Of a stretch of DNA of 34,735 nt, positions 1 through 8,202 are shown piece by piece. Origin of the DNA: Thiotrichales bacterium (lineage in GTDB: Bacteria; Pseudomonadota; Gammaproteobacteria; Thiomicrospirales; Thiomicrospiraceae); the NCBI GenBank assembly GCA_022759035.1, contig JAEMQD010000082.1, forward strand, positions 1 to 34,735, written 5' to 3'. The notes beneath the pieces are model-generated. The model was given only the letters and a program-made list of their open reading frames with translations. It did no database searches and was not told the origin of the DNA. The position numbers and the translations under genes were made by a program. Each line of letters opens with the position of its first letter. The stretch's first letter is position 1.

Positions 1-29
1 TTTTCTAGACATGCCTATAACGAAAAGCT

Positions 30-584
30 TTAGGCTGTAGCACTTAACATTGTGCTTGCTGTTGCTGTCTGCGCGGCACCAGCACCAGAAATACCCATCA
101 TACGCATCATTTCCATCAACTGACGTTGTAAGTTGTTGTTGGCAGAAGTTGCCGTATTGCTGGCAGAAGTTGCCGTGCTCGCTGCATCGTCAGCATCACC
201 GTCTGGTCGGTGATGATGGCCTTTGCCTTGCATGCCCATGCGTGTTGCGAATTGATCACTCGCAGCACTCATTTTCTGTTGCAGGGCAGAAGCGACTTCT
301 GCTTGCGTCAACTGGCCATCACCATTCGTATCGAGTGAATCAAATAAAGCGTCCGCTTTGCTGTTCGTATCGGTTGCATTGGCATTGCTTGCAGACTGGG
401 AAAAAGCGCCTTCTAGCTGCGTTTTATCAATCGAACCCGTATTGTTAGTGTCCAATAACTTAAATAAATTATTGGCAAATTGGGTTGGATCAATTTTATG
501 GCCACCATGAACATGACGTTGACCAGACGAAATGCCTGACGTCATATCCGTGGTGTAACTGCCTACGTTGGTTATGGTACTCAT
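30..584 (-). CDS. EF-hand calcium-binding protein, His/Met-rich
   Basis: Predicted 184-aa protein with two EF-hand loops. The first (residues 45-56, DTNNTGSIDKTQ) has Gln at position 12 where Glu is usual; the second (85-96, DTNGDGQLTQAE) is canonical. The pair probably binds Ca2+. After the EF-hands come a His cluster (about 123-125, HHH), an Ala/Ser/Thr/Asn-rich linker containing a 7-residue duplication, and a Met-rich patch (about 156-163). No Sec signal or membrane segment is visible, so the location is unknown. I chose the ATG at 584 because AGAAGGT lies 6 nt upstream; a longer reading to 647 would add 21 residues without a better ribosome site. It lies downstream of and on the same strand as the Lrp-type gene, 122 nt away. 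Its role (calcium buffer or sensor, metal binding) is inference. Confidence 0.8.
   Translation of the reverse strand: MSTITNVGSYTTDMTSGISSGQRHVHGGHKIDPTQFANNLFKLLDTNNTGSIDKTQLEGAFSQSASNANATDTNSKADALFDSLDTNGDGQLTQAEVASALQQKMSAASDQFATRMGMQGKGHHHRPDGDADDAASTATSASNTATSANNNLQRQLMEMMRMMGISGAGAAQTATASTMLSATA
141..182. repeat. 21-bp in-frame tandem duplication in the EF-hand gene
   Basis: The 15-mer GGCAGAAGTTGCCGT occurs at 141-155 and again at 162-176, a period of 21 nt (7 codons). On the minus strand the two units encode TATSASN and TATSANN in the low-complexity linker. Because the unit is a multiple of three, gain or loss of a copy would change linker length without a frameshift. Confidence 0.8.
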
Positions 585-706
585 TATGTTACCTTCTATT
601 TTAGATCCTTGTGTGTTTAAAAATTCACGAACAAGTTCGAGAATCACACCAGCAGATGCAAAAATCGTTCCAACTTACAGTAGGTTAGTTGTTCTTATGC
701 TTATTT

Positions 707-1147
707 TTATTGTCTTCTAAGGACAAAGCTGCTGTGTACACCACTAACGCCTTTAATTCGTGTAATGCGGTGTAAGAGCAATTCTTGGTAGGCGTGCATG
801 TCTTTAACAAGCACTTTAAGCTGATAGTCGGCAGTGTGACCAGTAATGAGCAAGCACTCAAGCACCTCTGGCAACAATGCGATACTGTTTTCGAAATTTT
901 CAAAACGCTCGGGCGTATGCTTGTCCATAGAAATATGGATAAGTGCCATTAACGATAAGCCCATTTTTTCGTTGTCGAGCAGGGCTTGATAGCCTGTAAT
1001 AATGCCACTGTCTTCTAATGCCTTTACCCGTCTTAAACAAGGCGATGGCGATAAGCCAATTCGTTCCGCCAGTTCTTGATTGGTGAGACGTCCATTTTTG
1101 CGTAGTTCGTTAATGATGGCGAGATCAAATTTGTCTAAATTGTGCAT
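707..1147 (-). CDS. Lrp/AsnC family transcriptional regulator
   Basis: A 146-aa protein of normal Lrp/AsnC length. The N-terminal winged helix-turn-helix (about residues 5-60, with NQELAERIGLSPSPCLRRVKAL as its core) is followed by an RAM ligand-binding/oligomerisation domain (about 65-146, containing the glycine turn LLITGHTADYQL). Members bind DNA as dimers to octamers and sense amino acids such as leucine. The gene diverges from a 2-isopropylmalate synthase gene, so control of leucine synthesis is a natural hypothesis. A perfect 7-3-7 palindrome 13 nt upstream of its ATG could be an autoregulatory site. The ligand cannot be read from the sequence. Start is the ATG at 1147; no strong Shine-Dalgarno sequence is visible. 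Confidence 0.9.
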   Translation of the reverse strand: MHNLDKFDLAIINELRKNGRLTNQELAERIGLSPSPCLRRVKALEDSGIITGYQALLDNEKMGLSLMALIHISMDKHTPERFENFENSIALLPEVLECLLITGHTADYQLKVLVKDMHAYQELLLHRITRIKGVSGVHSSFVLRRQ

Positions 1148-1159
1148 TTTTACTATCCG

Positions 1160-1176
1160 TTGGCATTTTATGCCAA
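1160..1176. promoter_or_regulatory. Palindrome upstream of the Lrp-type gene, candidate operator
   Basis: TTGGCAT-TTT-ATGCCAA is a perfect inverted repeat with 7-bp arms and a 3-nt spacer. It sits in the 112-nt divergent region between the Lrp-type regulator and leuA. Lrp/AsnC proteins often bind such dyads next to their own gene. Binding here is inference. Confidence 0.45.
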
Positions 1177-1259
1177 TAGTAGCATTTATTATCGTATAAA
1201 AAGCAATTATCTACGTTGTTATTGCGTTTATTATGATGACATTATTAGGAGAGATAGTT

Positions 1260-2885
1260 ATGTCATCATTTAATGCACAAAAATATCAGTCCGTCGCTGG
1301 GGTTAAACTAGAAAACCGCCAATGGCCCAATCGTATGCTAACGAAAGCGCCTATATGGTGTAGTGTAGATTTGCGTGACGGCAATCAGGCCTTGCCAGAA
1401 CCCATGACGGTCGAACAGAAAAAACAATTGTGGCAACTGTTAGTGCGCATGGGTTTTAAAGAAATTGAAGTTGCGTTTCCTTCTGCCAGTCAGCCAGATT
1501 ATGATTTTGTGCGTTGGTTGATCGAAGAAAATCAGATTCCAGATGATGTGCGCATTCAGGTTTTGGTTCAAGCACGGGAATCGTTGATTGCACGCACTTT
1601 TGAGGCGTTAGCGGGCGTTAAACGTGCTAATGTGCATGTTTATAACTCGGTATCGCCAACGCAGCGAGATTGGGTGTTTGGTTTAGACAAGGCACAAGTT
1701 CAGGATTTGGCTGTTCAAGGTGCGCGTTGGCTGCAAGACTATGCGCAGCGTTATCCGCAAACGGATTGGCGTTTTCAATATTCGCCAGAAAGCTTTAGCC
1801 AAACCGAGCCAGATTATGCTTTGTCTGTTTGCAATGCGGTGTTGGCTGTATGGCAGCCAACTAAAGACAACCCTGTTGTCATTAATTTGCCTTCTACCGT
1901 ACAGGTCGCAAGTCCGAATGTTTTTGCGGATCAAATTGAATATATGAGTACGCGCTTAACTTATCGTGATGCTGTTATTTTAAGTGTTCACACCCACAAT
2001 GACCGCGGTTGCGGTGTAGCCGAAGCAGAGCTTGCAATGCTTGCTGGTGCGCAGCGTGTCGAAGGTACGCTGTTGGGAAATGGTGAGCGCACTGGTAACT
2101 GCGATATTACTACAATGGCAATGAATTTATATAGTCAGGGTATCGATCCAATGCTTGATTTGAGTAACCCAGATGAGTTGGTGCGTGTTGTTAAAGCATG
2201 CACAAAAATGGAATTGCATCCGCGTCATCCGTGGTTAGGTGAGTTGGTGTATACCGCCTTTTCTGGGAGTCACCAAGACGCGATAGGCAAGTGTTTGCGT
2301 CGTCAAAGTGCTAACAGTCCTTGGCAGGTCGCCTATTTACCCATTGACCCCAAAGATATTGGTCGTAGTTATGAGGCTGTTGTGCGTGTGAATAGCCAAT
2401 CTGGTAAAGGTGGCACCGCATTTGTGCTAGAGCGAGATTATGGTTTGCGTTTGCCAAAGTGGTTGCAACCCGCTTTAGCTAAAGAAGTGCAACGATTGAG
2501 CGAGCAGCAGGCAACAGAAGTGAGTAGTCAGCAAATTTATGCGTTGTTCCAGATGCATTACTTGTCGGAAGTGGCAGGATGGAAATTGACCGCTTACACG
2601 GTAGATAATGTACTAGGTATGGATAAGTTGGCTGTCACCTTAGATGATGGTCGTGCTTTTTCGGGGCAAGGAGCGGGAACAATAGAAGCATTGGTTAATG
2701 CGCTGGCAATGGATGTACGCGTTTTGGATTATCAAGAACATGCGTTAACGCAAGGCACTAAATCGCAAGCGATTGCTTATGTGCAGTTGCAAGTGCAAAA
2801 CAAGGTGGTATTTGGTGTGGCGATAAGTGATGATACGGTTTGTGCGAGTTTACAAGCTGTGTTGACTGCGCTTGGTCGTGGTTAA
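1260..2885 (+). CDS. leuA: 2-isopropylmalate synthase (type 2, long form)
   Basis: Condenses acetyl-CoA with 2-oxoisovalerate, the first committed step of leucine synthesis. The 541-aa protein has the HMGL-like TIM barrel with the metal/active-site motif SVDLRDGNQAL near residue 40 and the metal-binding HTHNDRGCG near residue 245. An LLGNGERTGNCD segment follows, and a C-terminal LeuA allosteric dimer region (about 425-541) probably gives leucine feedback inhibition. The length and the MLTKAPIWCSVDLRDGNQ start fit the yeast/actinobacterial-like LeuA type 2 group, which also occurs in proteobacteria. I chose the ATG at 1260 because AGGAGAG lies 6 nt upstream; an upstream in-frame ATG at 1233 lacks a ribosome site. 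It diverges from the Lrp/AsnC gene and ends at a strong hairpin terminator. Confidence 0.93.
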   Translation: MSSFNAQKYQSVAGVKLENRQWPNRMLTKAPIWCSVDLRDGNQALPEPMTVEQKKQLWQLLVRMGFKEIEVAFPSASQPDYDFVRWLIEENQIPDDVRIQVLVQARESLIARTFEALAGVKRANVHVYNSVSPTQRDWVFGLDKAQVQDLAVQGARWLQDYAQRYPQTDWRFQYSPESFSQTEPDYALSVCNAVLAVWQPTKDNPVVINLPSTVQVASPNVFADQIEYMSTRLTYRDAVILSVHTHNDRGCGVAEAELAMLAGAQRVEGTLLGNGERTGNCDITTMAMNLYSQGIDPMLDLSNPDELVRVVKACTKMELHPRHPWLGELVYTAFSGSHQDAIGKCLRRQSANSPWQVAYLPIDPKDIGRSYEAVVRVNSQSGKGGTAFVLERDYGLRLPKWLQPALAKEVQRLSEQQATEVSSQQIYALFQMHYLSEVAGWKLTAYTVDNVLGMDKLAVTLDDGRAFSGQGAGTIEALVNALAMDVRVLDYQEHALTQGTKSQAIAYVQLQVQNKVVFGVAISDDTVCASLQAVLTALGRG

Positions 2886-2911
2886 TCAGTAAGGTGAATC
2901 AGTTAAGTAGA

Positions 2912-2936
2912 AAAAACGCGGCAATGCCGCGTTTTT
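2912..2936. terminator. Bidirectional rho-independent terminator after leuA
   Basis: An 11-bp perfect stem (2912-2922 with 2926-2936, loop AAT) with a GC core flanked by A5 on the left and T5 on the right. Placed between convergent leuA and the DUF302-like gene, it can stop transcription from both sides. Confidence 0.9.
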
Positions 2937-2960
2937 AATGTGCCAGTATAAAACGGGCGT

Positions 2961-3830
2961 TTATTTATTAATGTTTTCTTTCAAAATCGTTTCAATTGCA
3001 TCTGGTGCAGCAGAGATGCTCATAAAATTACCCATGCTTAGATCGGGGAAGCTTTGCGCAATGCGAAATTTTCCGTGTAGCATATAGGCATTTTTACCAG
3101 ATACTAATACCTCATAAGGCAGGTGTGCAGTATGGCGTAACGCGCCGGTGTCAATTGCGCTCATGACGGTTTTATCAGCACCATCACCTTCGGTAATGGC
3201 AACGCCAAACACAGCTTCTTCTTTGCCAGGAATGTCGATGCGATAAACTTTTTTAACGCCTTTGCCATTGGTCAGTCCCGCTTCAACTTTGGCGAGCGCT
3301 GCTTGATAGTTATCAAACTCGCCGAGTTCGAGTTGGTCATCAAAGTAAGGCATGGCCATCATGTAGTGGTATTTTCTAAGCTCGCTTGCGCTTAAGCCGT
3401 CTGCAGAACCAAAGCTTTTATCTTTACCTAGCGCTTGTTCAAGTGCCGTGGTAATGGGTGTCATGTCGCCCTTCATGCGGTAGGCATTTTTCATGTATTC
3501 TGGATTGACGTAGCTTGCTTGGGGTTGTCCGTTGACATCAGTAACGGCAACACGAATCATGGCACCATAGCCGCCAAATTTAGAGGCTGATGCAATTTTT
3601 TTTAGTGCGTCGTTCGTTGCCACAATAACGGTGGCTCCCGCATAAGGTGACACGGTCCCAGCAATTTGAAAACCATTTGCAGTTAATGCTTTTTTAACAT
3701 CGTCAGCTTTAACGGCGGCAGGATTAGCAAGCACGTAAGGTTTTAATGCTTCATCAGCCCAGCTAATTGACGAAGCAAGGCTCGAATAAATGCCAACGAC
3801 TAAGGCGGTTGCGGTAAGTAGTTTTTTCAT
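2961..3830 (-). CDS. Periplasmic DUF302-like protein
   Basis: A 289-aa protein with a Sec signal peptide (MKKLLTATALVVGIYSSLASSISWA, cleavage probably after the SWA). The mature part begins with a KADDVKKALTANGFQIAGTVSPYAGATVIVATND-like stretch, resembling the DUF302 fold in which one molecule stretches across a small alpha/beta domain. The remainder (roughly residues 110-289) has no motif I recognise with certainty. The ATG at 3830 is preceded by AGGAA at 3836-3840 (opposite strand) and creates the signal peptide; the longer reading to 3962 would place 44 residues in front of it and is rejected. It lies downstream of the decarboxylase gene on the same strand, 148 nt away. Function unknown. 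Confidence 0.75.
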   Translation of the reverse strand: MKKLLTATALVVGIYSSLASSISWADEALKPYVLANPAAVKADDVKKALTANGFQIAGTVSPYAGATVIVATNDALKKIASASKFGGYGAMIRVAVTDVNGQPQASYVNPEYMKNAYRMKGDMTPITTALEQALGKDKSFGSADGLSASELRKYHYMMAMPYFDDQLELGEFDNYQAALAKVEAGLTNGKGVKKVYRIDIPGKEEAVFGVAITEGDGADKTVMSAIDTGALRHTAHLPYEVLVSGKNAYMLHGKFRIAQSFPDLSMGNFMSISAAPDAIETILKENINK

Positions 3831-3933
3831 GAGTATTCCTAATTTTTTTGTTATGCATCTTGCCCAGTTAGTATGACATATTGCAGCATGTTTTTTTAGA
3901 AAATACGCACAAAATTTACTTATAGGGGTATAA

Positions 3934-3965
3934 GCGGTGCGAGCCAACTTGGCTTGATGCACCGC
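3934..3965 (-). terminator. Strong hairpin downstream of the decarboxylase gene
   Basis: The arms GCGGTGC (3934-3940) and GCACCGC (3959-3965) enclose a second inner stem AGCC/GGCT. It begins 13 nt past the decarboxylase stop. The following tract on the minus strand is not T-rich, so it could be a weak terminator or a transcript-stabilising hairpin rather than a classical intrinsic terminator. Confidence 0.4.
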
Positions 3966-3978
3966 GTATTCTGTGGTG

Positions 3979-6249
3979 TTATGCTTTAACGCAGTCTACC
4001 GAATAACGCTGACTACCGTCTGGCATGTCTTCAATGGTTAAGCCATGTACATCGGTATTGAAACCAGGGAATTTTGCATTAAATTCACGCGCAAATTTCA
4101 AATAATCCACAATCGTTTTGTTGAAGCGTTCGCCTGGAATTAATAGTGGAATGCCGGGTGGATAAGGTGTGACTAGGCTGGCAGTAATCCGACCCTCTAG
4201 TTCATCAATGTTCACGCGCTCAATTTTGCGGTGTGTCATCATCGCAAAAGCATCTGCTGGCTTCATGGCAGCTTCCATTTCCGACAAGTACATATCTGTT
4301 GTTAAGTGGGCAATATTGTGCTGAGCGTAGAAATTATGGAACTGCTGACATAGGTCTCGTAGACCAATTTTTTCATAACGTGGATTTTTGGTCACAAACT
4401 CCGGCAATACACGCCAAAGCGGTTGGTTCTTATCAAAGTCATCTTTGAACTGTTGCAAGGCAGCCATGAGGGTATTCCAACGCCCTTTGGTAATGCCAAT
4501 CGTGAACATGATGAAGAAGCTGTATAACCCACATTTTTCGACAATTACGCCATGTTCTGCTAAATACTTAGTAACAATTGCTGCGGGAATACCAATGTCG
4601 TCACTAAACGCGCCATCGACATCTAAGCCAGGCGTGATAATCGTTGCTTTAATCGGGTCAAGCATGTTGAACCCCGTAGCAAGATTGCCAAATCCGTGCC
4701 AACGATCATTCGGTTGCAATACCCAGGCGGCACGGTTTTCTGCACCTTCTTGGTTGCTAACATCTGGCCCCCACACCTTGAACCACCAAGAATCGCCATA
4801 CTCTTCATCTACCTTGGCCATGGCATGGCGGAAGTTAATGGACTCAGCAATGGATTCCTCAACAAGTGCGGTGCCGCCTGGTGCTTCCATCATCGCTGCA
4901 GCAACGTCACAGCTAGCGATAATGGCATACTGCGGACTGGTTGAACTGTGCATGAGGTAGGCTTCGTTAAAGGCTTGCAAGTCTAACTCTGTTTGTTTGG
5001 CGTTTTGTACCAAAATTTGCGAAGCTTGTGATAAGCCAGCCAGTAATTTATGCGTTGATTGTGTTGCAAATACCATCGATTTTTCAGTACGTGAGCCATC
5101 ACGAGCAATCGCATGCATATCTTTGTAAAAATCGTGGAAAGTGGCATGTGGTAACCAGGCTTCGTCGAAGTGCAAGGTGTCTACCCAGCCGTCAAGACGT
5201 TGTTTAATCATGCTGGTGTTATAGAGTACGCCATCATAAGTGCTTTGGGTAATGGTAAGGATGCGTGGATCTGTGCCAAGTTTGCTCGCGATGGGGTGCG
5301 CAGCAATTTTTGCTTTGATGGTAGATGGTTCAAATTCGCTTAAAGGAATGGGGCCGATAATGCCGTAATGGTTACGCGTTGGTGTTAAAAAGACAGGGAT
5401 CGCGCCCGTCATGGTAATCGCGTGTAGAATCGATTTGTGGCAGTTGCGGTCAACAACCACAATGTCGTTGTCGGCAACGCAAGAGTGCCATACCATTTTG
5501 TTAGAGGTAGATGTGCCATTGGTAACAAAGAACAGATGGTCAGCGCTAAAGATGCGAGCAGCATTACGTTCTGAAGCAGCAACGGGGCCAGTATGGTCAA
5601 GCAATTGCCCTAACTCATCTACCGCGTTGCATACGTCGGCACGTAATAGGTTTTCGCCAAAAAACTGGTGAAACATTTGCCCCACAGGTGATTTTAAGAA
5701 AGCAACACCGCCAGAATGTCCAGGGCAATGCCAAGAGTAAGAGCCGTCTGCTGCGTAATGTGTTAGTGCGCGGAAAAAAGGTGGTGCCAAGCTGTCTAGG
5801 TAGGCTTTGGCTTCGCGAATGATGTAACGTGCAACGAACTCTGGCGTATCTTCAAACATGTGAATAAAGCCATTTAGCTCGCGCAAAATATCATTGGGAA
5901 TATGGCGTGCGGTACGCGTTTCACCATGTAAGAAAATGGGAATTTCTGCATTGCGCCAGCGAATTTCTTCTACAAAAGCTCGTAAGGCGGTAATCGCTTG
6001 CGCTTCTTTGGGGTTATTTTCATCAGCTTCTGCTGCTGCCGCTAACTCTTCATCGTCAATCGACAAAATAAACGCAGAAGCGCGGCTTTGTTGTTGTGCA
6101 AAAGTAGAAAGATCACCGTAGCTTGTTACTCCTAAAACTTCCATACCCTCTGTTTGAATAGCGTCGGCTAGTGCGCGAATACCCAAACCAGAGGTATTTT
6201 CTGAACGGAAGTCTTCGTCAATAATGACAACAGGAAAGCGGAAGCGCAT
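3979..6249 (-). CDS. Arginine/lysine/ornithine decarboxylase (PLP, fold III-wing type)
   Basis: A 756-aa PLP enzyme that removes the alpha-carboxyl group of a basic amino acid, consuming a proton and giving a polyamine-type product. Domains: N-terminal response-regulator-like wing (about 1-130), PLP core, and C-terminal domain ending in PYPPGIPLLIPGERF. Visible motifs are VDRNCHKS (about 267-273), HFDEAW (360-365, PLP-contacting Asp) and STHK with the Schiff-base lysine at K401. The length equals AdiA/LdcA. The surrounding ATQSTHKLLAGLSQ has Gln before STHK, as in ornithine-type members, so the substrate cannot be fixed from sequence. I chose the ATG at 6249 (MRFRFPVVIID) over an in-frame TTG at 6279. 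Typical roles are acid resistance or polyamine supply. No cognate antiporter gene is adjacent. Confidence 0.92.
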   Translation of the reverse strand: MRFRFPVVIIDEDFRSENTSGLGIRALADAIQTEGMEVLGVTSYGDLSTFAQQQSRASAFILSIDDEELAAAAEADENNPKEAQAITALRAFVEEIRWRNAEIPIFLHGETRTARHIPNDILRELNGFIHMFEDTPEFVARYIIREAKAYLDSLAPPFFRALTHYAADGSYSWHCPGHSGGVAFLKSPVGQMFHQFFGENLLRADVCNAVDELGQLLDHTGPVAASERNAARIFSADHLFFVTNGTSTSNKMVWHSCVADNDIVVVDRNCHKSILHAITMTGAIPVFLTPTRNHYGIIGPIPLSEFEPSTIKAKIAAHPIASKLGTDPRILTITQSTYDGVLYNTSMIKQRLDGWVDTLHFDEAWLPHATFHDFYKDMHAIARDGSRTEKSMVFATQSTHKLLAGLSQASQILVQNAKQTELDLQAFNEAYLMHSSTSPQYAIIASCDVAAAMMEAPGGTALVEESIAESINFRHAMAKVDEEYGDSWWFKVWGPDVSNQEGAENRAAWVLQPNDRWHGFGNLATGFNMLDPIKATIITPGLDVDGAFSDDIGIPAAIVTKYLAEHGVIVEKCGLYSFFIMFTIGITKGRWNTLMAALQQFKDDFDKNQPLWRVLPEFVTKNPRYEKIGLRDLCQQFHNFYAQHNIAHLTTDMYLSEMEAAMKPADAFAMMTHRKIERVNIDELEGRITASLVTPYPPGIPLLIPGERFNKTIVDYLKFAREFNAKFPGFNTDVHGLTIEDMPDGSQRYSVDCVKA

Positions 6250-6384
6250 GGTGTAACAATCCTCAAACAAGCGAAGCAATAAACAATGAGCGCATTATGA
6301 CATAGTTGTGTGACAGTTAAAGGAAATTTTGTGTGTTTTGCGCGATTTATGCCTTGTATTTTTGTCTTATGTTGTTGTAACATG

Positions 6385-6401
6385 GACTAGACGGTCTAGT
6401 C
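6385..6401. promoter_or_regulatory. TetR-type operator palindrome
   Basis: GACTAGAC-G-GTCTAGTC is an exact 8-1-8 inverted repeat, 29 nt upstream of the tetR start codon in the 181-nt region shared with the divergent decarboxylase gene. Its size and position match TetR-family self-operators of RND efflux loci. It probably controls tetR and the pump genes behind it, and might also affect the divergent gene. Confidence 0.75.
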
Positions 6402-6430
6402 TAATTAATGTGTTGCTAAAGGTATGCGTT

Positions 6431-7012
6431 GTGTCAGATAAGTTTTCGCAAATTATTGCTGCTGCGCGTGCAGCGTTTGAAGATAAGGGTTACCGTGTCA
6501 GCATGGTTGACATTGCTAAACGCGCAGGTGTGGCAAAGCAGACTTTATACAATCATTTTGAGAGTAAAGAAGCTTTATTTGCAGAGGTCTTTACTGGTTG
6601 TGGTGCGGAAGCTGCCTCTGTGCTAGATAACACAAGCTTATCTGTCGCAGACAAAATCATGGCGTTTGCTTTTGCGTTACGTCGTGTATCCATGAGTCCT
6701 AATGGTGTGGCGGGTTACCGTGCGATGACGGCGGAAGCGCATCAATTCCCCGAGTTGGCTGCGAGCTTTTATCAGCAGGGTGTGGGTGTTTTGCATCGTC
6801 AAACCGCAGCGATGCTTGCCGAGGCGCATCGGTTAGGACAACTTGTTTGTCCTAACCCAAATTTGGCTGCAGATATGTTGTTTTCGATGTTGACGGGGTT
6901 TGAACGTAGTCGTTTATTGTTGGGTGTTGCTCAGGGTGATGATGGTACCGATGCACGTGTTGCCCCAATTGTGGCCGCATTTTTGCGCGCTTTTGCTGCT
7001 CCTACAGCATAA
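6431..7012 (+). CDS. TetR/AcrR family repressor of the RND pump
   Basis: A 193-aa regulator. The N-terminal HTH (about residues 5-50) contains FEDKGYRVSMVDIAKRAGVAKQTLYNHFESKEALF, a textbook TetR DNA-binding domain. The C-terminal ligand pocket (about 60-193) resembles the AefR/TtgR-type C-terminal domain. I chose the GTG at 6431 because AAAGG lies 8 nt upstream and the HTH starts at the usual distance from it; the extension to 6329 is not TetR-like and runs through the operator palindrome. It is followed 33 nt later by the RND adaptor gene, so it most likely represses the pump operon and itself. The inducing compounds are unknown. Confidence 0.92.
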   Translation: MSDKFSQIIAAARAAFEDKGYRVSMVDIAKRAGVAKQTLYNHFESKEALFAEVFTGCGAEAASVLDNTSLSVADKIMAFAFALRRVSMSPNGVAGYRAMTAEAHQFPELAASFYQQGVGVLHRQTAAMLAEAHRLGQLVCPNPNLAADMLFSMLTGFERSRLLLGVAQGDDGTDARVAPIVAAFLRAFAAPTA

Positions 7013-7045
7013 TTTTCGTTGTAACGGATAGAAGGATAAACAGGT

Positions 7046-8200
7046 ATGAAACAGCAAGTAACTTTTAGCTTAGTCGCCACTATGGCATTGTTATTAACGG
7101 GATGTGATGGCGACAAGCAAGCAGCTGGAATGCCTGGCGGTATGCCGCCTTTGCCTGTTGAAGTCGTTCAGCCTAATCACATAACACGGCAAGAAACTTT
7201 AGTGCTGCCTGGTCGTATGCAAGCAGTGCGCACGGCACAAGTTCGTGCGCGTGTAGAAGGCATTGTTGAGCGCCGTATCTATAAAGAAGGCGGAGATATT
7301 AAAGCGGGCGATGTGTTGTTTCAAATTGACCCTAAAGTTTTGCAGGCGACCGTACTTTCTGCGAAGGCAACATTGATGCGTGCTCAGGCCGATGTGCGCG
7401 TGGCAGAGCAAACACAACACCGTCTTGCGGTGTTGGTGCCACAAAAAGCAGCAAGCCAGCAAGAGCTTGATACTGCTGATGCTACGTTAGCGCGCGCTAA
7501 AGCCGATGTGGCCGCAGCACAGGCAGCATTAACGCGTGCCGAAATTGATTTAGGTTATGCCAAGGTGACGGCGCCGATTAGTGGTCGAATTGGTCGTGCT
7601 TTGGTTACTGAAGGCGCTTTAGTTGGCAAGTCTGAAGCGACACCTTTGGCTGTTATTGAGCAAGTAGACCCAATTTGGGTGAACTTTGCGTTATCGAGCA
7701 ACCAGTATGCTTCGTTACGTTCTGCTATTGCAGCACAAGCGGGAGATGGGCGCGCACAAATTGCGCTAAAGCTAAACGATGCGACAGTTTATCCAGTAAA
7801 AGGTACATTGTTATTCAGCGATCCATCGGTTGATGCTGCGACAGGTAGTGTTGGTTTGCGCGCTGAGTTTGCTAACCCAGACCGTACCTTATTGCCAGGT
7901 CAATTTGTTTCAGTGGTGTTGCCTGTTTCGGATGCAAAACCATGGCTGACGGTACCACAAAAAGCCGTTCAAGCTTCGCCTCAAGGGCAAATCGTCATGA
8001 CTGTTACTGCTGATGGTAAGGTTGTGCCGAAACCGATTAAAACAGGAGACCTCGTGCAAGGTGCATGGATTGTATTATCTGGCTTACAGGGTGACGAGCA
8101 AATTATTGTTAATGGCTTGCAAAAAGCCCGTCCTGGTAGTGTGGTAACGCCCGTACCATTAAATAGTGTAGAACAGCCTGCAGCGCCAGGGAGTAACTAA
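7046..8200 (+). CDS. RND efflux periplasmic adaptor lipoprotein (AcrA/MexA family)
   Basis: The 384-aa membrane-fusion protein links the inner-membrane pump to the outer-membrane channel. A lipoprotein signal ends at LLTGC (Cys20), so the mature protein is lipid-anchored. The usual order is visible: beta-barrel start (about 38-65), lipoyl half (ARVEGIVERRIYKEGGDIKAGDVLFQID), an alpha-helical hairpin (about 100-165, Ala/Gln-rich), second lipoyl half (GYAKVTAPISGRIGRALV), beta-barrel, and a membrane-proximal domain with PGQFVSVVLP. AGAAGGA lies upstream of the ATG. It is followed after 2 nt by the pump gene. Confidence 0.95.
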   Translation: MKQQVTFSLVATMALLLTGCDGDKQAAGMPGGMPPLPVEVVQPNHITRQETLVLPGRMQAVRTAQVRARVEGIVERRIYKEGGDIKAGDVLFQIDPKVLQATVLSAKATLMRAQADVRVAEQTQHRLAVLVPQKAASQQELDTADATLARAKADVAAAQAALTRAEIDLGYAKVTAPISGRIGRALVTEGALVGKSEATPLAVIEQVDPIWVNFALSSNQYASLRSAIAAQAGDGRAQIALKLNDATVYPVKGTLLFSDPSVDAATGSVGLRAEFANPDRTLLPGQFVSVVLPVSDAKPWLTVPQKAVQASPQGQIVMTVTADGKVVPKPIKTGDLVQGAWIVLSGLQGDEQIIVNGLQKARPGSVVTPVPLNSVEQPAAPGSN

Positions 8201-8202
8201 TT

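Noticed and set aside
685-903. 72-aa minus-strand frame within the Lrp-type gene
   Set aside because: Shadow frame lacking start signals; the Lrp/AsnC reading covers it.
4388-4960. 190-aa plus-strand open frame inside the decarboxylase gene
   Set aside because: Antisense shadow of a well-supported coding gene, with no ribosome site and no recognisable domain.
6329-6430. N-terminal extension of the TetR regulator
   Set aside because: Would run through the operator palindrome and put 34 non-homologous residues before a normal TetR start.
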